DNA from: Prevotella heparinolytica
GTDB lineage: Bacteria > Bacteroidota > Bacteroidia > Bacteroidales > Bacteroidaceae
Direction of reading: 5' to 3'
Length of the DNA: 32,206 bases
NCBI RefSeq assembly: GCF_004342845.1
Contig: NZ_SLXB01000032.1
Location: 1-32,206 of the forward strand
Shown here: positions 32,179 to 32,206 of the stretch, piece after piece
Layout: each line of letters begins with the position of its first letter
Numbering within the stretch: the stretch's first letter is position 1
Translations under genes and position numbers: made by a program
Notes under the pieces: generated by a model
What the model saw: only the letters and a program-made list of their open reading frames with translations
Told to the model about the DNA's origin: nothing
Databases searched by the model: none

Positions 32179-32206
32179 ATGGAAAGGAAAATCAGACAAA
32201 AGATTG
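32179..32206 (+). CDS. Start of a gene cut by the right window edge
   Basis: An ATG at 32179 opens a frame reading MERKIRQKI and running off the window. It is the first gene downstream of the repressed rightward promoter, so it is probably an early regulator or replication/transposition gene of the prophage. Nine codons are too few to name it. Confidence 0.5.

Overview
The window looks like the chromosome of a gut Bacteroides or close relative. Several upstream regions carry the Bacteroidetes promoter pattern (TTTG near -33, TAnnTTTG near -7). Lineage-typical families also appear: fimbrillins, DUF3575, DUF5119, DUF5053, HU-related proteins and the DUF4492-cydAB cluster. No species call is possible from sequence alone.

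Bases 1-8600 hold a fimbrial (type V pilus-like) locus. The C-terminal part of a tyrosine recombinase enters from the left edge. It is followed by a perfect 62-bp inverted repeat (485-546 and 752-813) around a 205-bp segment. This has the layout of a phase-variable DNA inversion switch placed just before the fimbrial genes. The operon then encodes an OmpA-like/DUF3575 protein, a DUF5119/FimB-like lipoprotein, a fimbrillin, and a large second fimbrillin with a FISUMP-like C-terminus (candidate tip adhesin). A 7 x 23-bp array of palindrome-centred repeats lies downstream, then an HU-like protein and a small unknown gene.

Bases 8650-13400 hold a small leftward pair (a 56-aa ORF and a DUF5053 protein) behind an operator-bearing promoter, then the rightward oxidative pentose phosphate operon gnd-zwf-pgl. 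A probable small RNA of about 108 nt is transcribed leftward just after pgl.

Bases 13569-20081 form one leftward operon: TolC-type outer membrane factor, HlyD/MacA adaptor, MacB-type ABC ATPase and permease, then a LytS-type histidine kinase and LytTR response regulator. It has a near-consensus promoter, and a divergent consensus promoter drives DUF4492-cydA-cydB (bd oxidase).

Bases 23467-28788 hold mtgA, an OmpA-family lipoprotein, a 22-bp palindromic repeat array, a YdfG-like SDR dehydrogenase and a secreted GH36 alpha-galactosidase with a strong terminator.

Bases 28833-32206 are gene-poor, AT-rich and accessory in character. They hold a small self-contained unknown gene, an unusual CAT-anticodon tRNA with some initiator-like features, a small unknown ORF, a DUF2806 protein, and an S24-type phage repressor facing a divergent operator/promoter region. 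A new gene starts at the right edge. This is probably the left end of a prophage or related element.
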